Below, one piece after another: positions 7,207 to 10,191 of a DNA stretch of 10,191 nucleotides. Made by a program: the position numbers and the translations under genes. This stretch comes from Legionellales bacterium (GTDB taxonomy: Bacteria > Pseudomonadota > Gammaproteobacteria > WLWR01). The stretch's first letter is position 1. Every line of letters starts with the position of its first letter. The notes under the pieces were generated by a model. It did not search any database. It saw only the letters and a program-made list of their open reading frames with translations, and was not told the DNA's origin. The stretch lies in the NCBI GenBank assembly GCA_012103495.1, contig WLWR01000043.1:1-10191 (forward strand). The letters are read 5' to 3'.

Positions 7207-7340
7207 CAAGCAGACAATCGTTTACGTCCTTTTGCGCGACGACGTTTGATGACGTTACGCCCATTTTTAGTCGCCATGCGTTTGCGAAAACCATGGTCAC
7301 GTTTGCGTTTCAAGTTACTGGGTTGAAAAGTGCGTTTCAT
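7206..7340 (-). CDS. rpmH: 50S ribosomal protein L34
   Basis: L34 is a small, very basic protein of the large ribosomal subunit. The product has the standard length of 44 residues and opens MKRTFQPSNLKRKRDHGF (1-18), continuing RKRMATKNGR and ending KRRRAKGRKRLSA. It is the first gene of the minus-strand run and is preceded by a good promoter (7377-7405). A purine-rich GGAGGGGAG ribosome site precedes the ATG by 7-11 nt, depending on which core is used. The site lies within a short inverted repeat (see 7342-7356). The stop overlaps the rnpA start by one base. Confidence 0.97.
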   Translation of the reverse strand: MKRTFQPSNLKRKRDHGFRKRMATKNGRNVIKRRRAKGRKRLSA

Positions 7341-7341
7341 C

Positions 7342-7356
7342 GGGAGTCTCCCCTCC
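7342..7356 (-). promoter_or_regulatory. Small inverted repeat overlapping the rpmH ribosome-binding site
   Basis: On the minus strand GGGA (7352-7349) can pair with TCCC (7345-7342) across a GAC loop. Alternatively GGAG (7356-7353) can pair with CTCC (7346-7343) across GGGAGA. Either form would hide the Shine-Dalgarno sequence of rpmH. The stems are only 4 bp, so a regulatory effect is uncertain. Confidence 0.3.
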
Positions 7357-7376
7357 AACAGCCAAAAAAGATCGCC

Positions 7377-7405
7377 ATGTTAGTGAAGGCAACCGGGCTT
7401 GTCAA
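7377..7405 (-). promoter_or_regulatory. Promoter of the rpmH-rnpA-yidD-yidC-mnmE-serA run
   Basis: The -35 is a perfect TTGACA (minus strand, 7400-7405), the spacer is 17 nt, and the -10 is TAACAT (7377-7382, four of six). The 5' untranslated region would be about 30 nt. It is the only convincing promoter for the whole 5-kb minus-strand run, and it lies directly downstream of the terminator of the neighbouring gene. Confidence 0.7.
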
Positions 7406-7435
7406 GCACGGCGGAGAAAGATGGAGAGTTTGTAG

Positions 7436-7469
7436 TAAAAAGCCCTCGTTTTTGAAAAGAACGAGGGCT
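7436..7469 (-). terminator. Rho-independent terminator of the 226-residue membrane protein gene
   Basis: AGCCCTCGTT (7441-7450) and AACGAGGGCT (7460-7469) form a perfect 10-bp stem with a 9-nt loop. Read on the minus strand, the stem is followed at once by a T tract (7441-7437). It lies 31 bp beyond the stop codon of the gene at 7501, between that gene and the rpmH promoter, so it separates the two transcripts. Confidence 0.85.
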
Positions 7470-7500
7470 AGGGTAATAAGTTTTTTTACTGTGCTACGTA

Positions 7501-8181
7501 TTATACGGTTACTGTTGATGATTTTCCAACATCCATACGACTTTGTGTTCCGTCTGCAGCATCATAACCATGCTGATTTGAATCGCCATCCTTTGCAAGC
7601 AGCGGTTCACTTTGAGGATTGCTCCCTTTAAAAAGTCTATAGGTACTATATCCGCCAAGAACACCACTCGCAGCTCCAATACCGATGATTGCAGCCAGCG
7701 GAAGCGCAATAATTTGAGGGATTCCAAGCAAAGCAACCGTCAAACCACCCACCGCTAAGATTAAAAAACCTGCCAGCACTTTTTTTGAAGTTAACATGGA
7801 AGATAATTTGTGTTGGTCGGAACACGACGAACTTGTTTGTGAAGGGGAAAATTCTGCTGTTGGTTGGGATTGGAACCCTTTTACACCACCTTTTGTCGAT
7901 GGACTTTGATGTATCTCATCCCCTATCATCAATTTAGATTGTTGAGCTACCTTAGTAGGGAAAGCATTGCTGTCGCTTAGGCTACTTGATGTTGCTCTTA
8001 CTAGCTCAGGAGGAAGTGTCATATTAGAGTAATCTTCTTTTGTGTCATCATCAGAATCAGAACGTGAAGGTACTTTTTCTGTGTCATCATCAGAAAGTGA
8101 AGGTACTTTAGTAAAAACAGAATTTTGAGCACCACCCTGGGAGACAAGAATATCAGTTTCAGAACTTTTACGAGGTAACAT
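7501..8181 (-). CDS. Unrecognised Ser/Asp-rich protein with a double membrane segment; candidate secreted effector or accessory membrane protein
   Basis: I recognise no family for this 226-residue product. The first 130 residues are polar and rich in Ser, Thr and Asp, with a near-repeat KVPSLSDDDTE (25-35) and KVPSRSDSDDDTKE (36-49). Two adjacent hydrophobic segments follow (about 135-152 and 155-178), Gly/Ala-rich and separated by a short turn around Pro155, so a membrane hairpin with both ends on the same side is likely. The polar tail (about 185-226) ends SSTVTV. There is no N-terminal signal peptide. The start is supported by GGAG (8190-8193), 8 nt before the ATG, and the gene has its own terminator. 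Long disordered ends around a membrane hairpin are common in effectors of intracellular bacteria that enter host membranes; with the PmrA-like site upstream this makes an effector plausible, but it is inference. It lies between rpmH and oriC. Confidence 0.75.
   Translation of the reverse strand: MLPRKSSETDILVSQGGAQNSVFTKVPSLSDDDTEKVPSRSDSDDDTKEDYSNMTLPPELVRATSSSLSDSNAFPTKVAQQSKLMIGDEIHQSPSTKGGVKGFQSQPTAEFSPSQTSSSCSDQHKLSSMLTSKKVLAGFLILAVGGLTVALLGIPQIIALPLAAIIGIGAASGVLGGYSTYRLFKGSNPQSEPLLAKDGDSNQHGYDAADGTQSRMDVGKSSTVTV
8041..8109 (-). repeat. Two-copy imperfect direct repeat coding for KVPSxSD units
   Basis: Plus-strand 8041-8076 and 8080-8109 share the blocks TGTGTCATCATCAGAA and GTGAAGGTACTTT; the second copy is 6 bp shorter. 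The encoded units are acidic, Ser-rich and in frame, which suggests duplication inside a disordered region. Confidence 0.65.
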
Positions 8182-8297
8182 TGTAAATACTCCATATCAA
8201 GAAATTCAATTTATCTATTATTATCCATAAACGATCCAAATGTATTCTTCGAACGCATCCACCACTTCCTGTGGCAGGATAACAGACGAAGGGTGTC

Positions 8298-8330
8298 AAC
8301 ATAGCAGACAAACCTTAAGGAAAAATTAAG
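8298..8330 (-). promoter_or_regulatory. Candidate PmrA-type promoter (CTTAA direct repeat plus extended -10)
   Basis: On the minus strand CTTAAT (8330-8325) is followed after 5 nt by CTTAAG (8319-8314), which gives an 11-bp period. Ten bases further on lies TATGTT (8303-8298), preceded by TGC, an extended -10 pattern. PmrA boxes of enteric bacteria and of Legionella/Coxiella are direct repeats of a CTTAA core with this spacing, placed around the -35 region. The promoter faces the gene starting at 8181, with an untranslated leader of about 110 nt. The site sits in AT-rich DNA, where such a match could arise by chance. Confidence 0.4.
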
Positions 8331-8483
8331 ATTTGAGAAATGCACATTCTAATTCTTTGCACAGTTTAAAGTTAAGAACCATGAGAAAAACTTCCATTTT
8401 AGTAAAACCTTTTGTCAAGACGGTCCTAGAAATCTTGCCAAATCTAACAATGTTGAATGAAGAGCATCACAGAGAGGATCCGG

Positions 8484-8558
8484 TTTTAAAAAATTATTTT
8501 AACCAAATAATAATAATAATAAATAGTATTAAGTTAATAGTATTATTGTTATTATTAC
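8484..8558. other. DNA unwinding element (AT-rich region) of oriC
   Basis: Only 7 of 75 bases are G or C. The left half carries an ATAATAATAATAATAA run and the right half carries TATTATTGTTATTATTA, so the flanks are roughly inverted copies of each other. It borders the DnaA-box array on one side only, as a DUE does. Confidence 0.75.
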
Positions 8559-8580
8559 TGAGCCGTTTTCCTGTGGATAA
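8543..8580 (-). other. DnaA box followed by DnaA-trio-like triplets (unwinding system)
   Basis: Reading the minus strand from the perfect box TTATCCACA (8580-8572), a partly GC-containing spacer of about 11 nt is followed by the triplets CAG, TAA, TAA, TAA, CAA and TAA (8560-8543). This is the order box, GC-richer spacer, DnaA-trios described for bacterial origins, where the DnaA filament passes onto single-stranded DNA. AT-rich sequence gives TAA triplets easily, so the call is moderate. Confidence 0.5.
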
Positions 8581-8687
8581 CCTCCTTTTATTGTTTTTTA
8601 TCAACAGCTTATAAAAAGGATAACCCTGTGGATAACTTGGGGATGACCCTGTGGATTATTTGTGGATAACTTTATAAGAGTTGCATT

Positions 8688-8714
8688 TGTGGATAACTTG
8701 CCTAGTTATCCACA
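8688..8714. repeat. Perfect inverted repeat made of two opposed DnaA boxes
   Basis: TGTGGATAACT (8688-8698) and AGTTATCCACA (8704-8714) are exact reverse complements separated by TGCCT. Each arm holds a perfect DnaA box plus two extra matching bases. It marks the point where box orientation switches from minus (left) to plus (right). Confidence 0.9.
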
Positions 8715-8760
8715 AGATTTCCACAGGTTATCCGCAAGATTTCCACGGGTTATCCACAGG
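8706..8760 (+). repeat. 22-bp tandem repeats carrying plus-oriented DnaA boxes
   Basis: Units at 8706-8727 and 8728-8749 match at 20 of 22 bases, and a third partial unit (TTATCCACAGG, 8750-8760) follows. Each unit starts with a DnaA box and is followed by AGATTTCCAC with a weaker box-like core. A 22-bp period is about two helical turns, so the boxes face the same side of the DNA. Confidence 0.85.
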
Positions 8761-8782
8761 CTATTGCTTATTTTTCCCTTTA

Positions 8783-8807
8783 TTGACTCAGTAACTTTCG
8801 CTATAAT
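8783..8807 (+). promoter_or_regulatory. dnaA promoter region
   Basis: A perfect -10 TATAAT lies at 8802-8807. TTGACT at 8783-8788 looks like a -35 but is only 13 nt away; with 17-nt spacing the -35 would be the poor TTTATT (8779-8784). Transcription would start about 8814, giving a leader of about 33 nt. The DnaA box at 8750-8758 lies roughly 45-55 bp upstream of that start, so control by DnaA itself is plausible. Confidence 0.6.
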
Positions 8808-8846
8808 TGGCGGTTCCCTTTTTTGACCTCGTACACAGGAGCCGTT

Positions 8847-10191
8847 GTGGAGCCTACGCTTGTCTGGCAGCATTGTTTAGAAAAAATAAAAGTCGAGCTG
8901 GATGATGAGCAACTCTATTCCATGTGGCTGTTGCCTTTGCATGCCAAGGTCCGTGGTGAAGAATTAAAATTATTTGCTCCCAATCGATTTGTTAAAGAAC
9001 GGGTCGAGCAAGATTTTTGCACACGAATCAAGCAGTTGGTCGATGAGTTAAGCGGTGGCAGTATTCGTAAAGTGGTGCTGGTAGTTGCTGATTTTTCAAC
9101 CGCATTGGATACTTGGGGCTCTATTAATGACGGTGAAGCGACCCCCTTGACACCAGAGGTGCTCGCACAAGTTAATAAAATATCCTGTTTAAATAAAAAT
9201 TTCACTTTTAAACAATTTGTTGAAGGGAATTCCAACCAACTGGCACGCGCAGCGGCTTGGCAAGTGGCGGAAAATCCAGGGGAAGCGTATAACCCACTGT
9301 ACATTTATGGTGGTGTTGGATTGGGTAAAACGCATTTAATGCATGCGGTCGGAAATGAATTACTGCGGCGTAATCCGAGAGCCAAAGTGCTTTATTTACA
9401 TTCCGAGCGTTTTGTGGCCGATATGGTCAAAGCGCTGCAAATGAATAAAATTAACGAATTTAAGCGGTTTTATCGTTCTCTCGATGTGTTGTTGCTGGAT
9501 GATATTCAGTTTTTTGCCGGCAAAGAGCGTTCGCAGGAAGAATTTTTTCATACGTTCAATGCGTTGCTGGAAGGTCAGCAGCAAGTGATTTTAACCAGCG
9601 ATCGTTTTCCTAAAGAAATCGATGGGGTTGAGGAACGATTAAAATCACGGTTTGGTTGGGGATTAACCGTTGCCGTGGAGCCTCCCGAATTGGAAACACG
9701 CGTGGCGATTTTAATGACCAAAGCCGAGCAATTGGGCATGGATATACCCAGTGAAGTAGCGTTTTTCCTTGCCAAGCGCATTCGCTCAAACGTGCGTGAG
9801 TTGGAGGGTGCGTTGCGCCGTATTTTAGCCAGTGCGCAATTTACCGGCAAACCCATTACCATGGATCTTATTCAAGAGGCGTTGCGTGATTTATTAGCGT
9901 CACACGATAAATTGGTCACGGTGGACAATATCATCCGCACTGTCGCTGAGTATTACAAAATCAAAGTGGCGGATATTTTATCCAAGCGTCGCACACGGTC
10001 AGTGGCCAGACCACGTCAACTTGCGATGGCGCTGGCTAAAGAATTGACCAGTCACAGTTTGCCGGAAATTGGTGATGCATTTGGTGGGCGAGATCATACG
10101 ACGGTTATTCATGCTTGTCGAAAAATTAAAGACTTGATTCAAGAAGGGCGTGATTTTTCGGATGATTATAAGCATTTAATGCGTATCCTTT
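8847..10191 (+). CDS. dnaA: Chromosomal replication initiator protein DnaA (last codons outside the window)
   Basis: DnaA binds the boxes of oriC, melts the adjacent AT-rich DNA and loads the DnaB helicase. The window holds 448 codons plus one base and stops in the usual C-terminal sequence (HLMRIL), so only a few residues are missing. Domain I (about 1-85) starts VEPTLVWQHC. Domain II is a short linker (about 86-115). Domain III has Walker A GGVGLGKT (155-162), Walker B LLLDD (215-219), sensor TSDR (250-253) and RLKSRFGWG (264-272) with the Arg-finger region. Domain IV ends with the box-binding signature GGRDHTTVIHACRKI (413-427). The GTG start is supported by AGGAG (8837-8841), 5 nt upstream, and by alignment with E. 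coli, which also starts at this point with GTG. It is divergent from the rpmH run, with oriC directly upstream. Domains III and IV closely follow the gammaproteobacterial sequence. Confidence 0.98.
   Translation, partial: MEPTLVWQHCLEKIKVELDDEQLYSMWLLPLHAKVRGEELKLFAPNRFVKERVEQDFCTRIKQLVDELSGGSIRKVVLVVADFSTALDTWGSINDGEATPLTPEVLAQVNKISCLNKNFTFKQFVEGNSNQLARAAAWQVAENPGEAYNPLYIYGGVGLGKTHLMHAVGNELLRRNPRAKVLYLHSERFVADMVKALQMNKINEFKRFYRSLDVLLLDDIQFFAGKERSQEEFFHTFNALLEGQQQVILTSDRFPKEIDGVEERLKSRFGWGLTVAVEPPELETRVAILMTKAEQLGMDIPSEVAFFLAKRIRSNVRELEGALRRILASAQFTGKPITMDLIQEALRDLLASHDKLVTVDNIIRTVAEYYKIKVADILSKRRTRSVARPRQLAMALAKELTSHSLPEIGDAFGGRDHTTVIHACRKIKDLIQEGRDFSDDYKHLMRIL

Larger units (their letters stand above)
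8484..8760. other. oriC: Chromosomal replication origin oriC
   Basis: An AT-rich stretch is followed by nine matches to the DnaA box TTATCCACA within about 190 bp, immediately upstream of dnaA. Perfect boxes lie at 8572-8580, 8627-8635, 8661-8669, 8688-8696 (minus orientation) and at 8706-8714 and 8750-8758 (plus). One-mismatch boxes lie at 8598-8606 (TTATCAACA, plus), 8650-8658 (TGTGGATTA, minus) and 8728-8736 (TTATCCGCA, plus). This density, the position beside dnaA and the adjacent DUE make origin function very likely. No gene is supported in this stretch, and nothing else was found at 8331-8483. Confidence 0.92.

Noticed and set aside
7441..7487. Plus-strand terminator using the stem at 7441-7469 and the T run at 7481-7487
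   Set aside because: Eleven bases separate the stem from the T run on that strand, and no plus-strand gene ends there. The minus-strand reading has its T tract directly after the stem.
7501..7518. C-terminal VTV of the 226-residue protein as a class II PDZ ligand
   Set aside because: The pattern is only two hydrophobic residues and is too common to support a host-binding claim.
8333..8614. Open frame of about 93 codons on the plus strand across the origin
   Set aside because: It begins with TTG, its Ile/Leu runs come from the AT triplets of the DUE, and it runs through DnaA boxes. It is a by-product of oriC composition.
1..10191. CRISPR arrays, insertion sequences, tRNA or rRNA genes
   Set aside because: I saw no regularly spaced repeats with unique spacers, no transposase motifs or terminal inverted repeats, and no cloverleaf or rRNA-like sequence. 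The only dense repeats are DnaA boxes.

Overview
The window is the chromosomal replication-origin region of a gammaproteobacterium. The right end carries dnaA, whose product follows the Escherichia coli protein closely through the AAA+ and DNA-binding domains. dnaA is preceded by an AT-rich unwinding region and a dense cluster of DnaA boxes. To the left, and divergent from dnaA, runs the conserved block rpmH-rnpA-yidD-yidC-mnmE. A member of the Legionellales or a similar host-associated lineage is possible: there is a PmrA-box-like site in front of a small two-helix membrane protein, and there are unrecognised accessory genes. This placement is inference, and nothing in the window fixes a genus.

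Layout: (1) 1-876, minus strand: an unrecognised gene cut by the left edge (1-648) and a possible 49-residue ORF upstream of it (727-876), both behind a good sigma70-type promoter (933-961). (2) 1091-2331, plus strand: msrB (methionine-R-sulfoxide reductase) and rpiA (ribose-5-phosphate isomerase A), separated by a structured leader ending in an intrinsic terminator. (3) 2338-7340, minus strand: a tightly packed gene run with the transcription order rpmH, rnpA, yidD, yidC, mnmE, serA, behind a TTGACA-N17-TAACAT promoter. Several genes overlap, and serA follows mnmE by 10 bp. (4) 7441-8330, minus strand: an unrecognised Ser/Asp-rich protein with two hydrophobic segments, a strong terminator downstream and a candidate PmrA-type promoter upstream. 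It sits between rpmH and the origin. (5) 8484-8846: oriC, with a DUE, DnaA-trio-like triplets, nine DnaA boxes in two opposed arrays, and the dnaA promoter. (6) 8847-10191: dnaA, lacking only its last few codons.

How the genes work together: the rpmH-mnmE block supplies a ribosomal protein, the RNase P protein, the membrane insertase with its helper, and a tRNA wobble-modification GTPase. SerA and RpiA feed serine and pentose-phosphate metabolism from opposite sides of a 6-bp convergent junction. DnaA binds the adjacent origin and probably also controls its own promoter. The least expected parts are the accessory membrane-protein gene beside the origin with its PmrA-like site, the leader in front of rpiA, and the symmetrical architecture of oriC.
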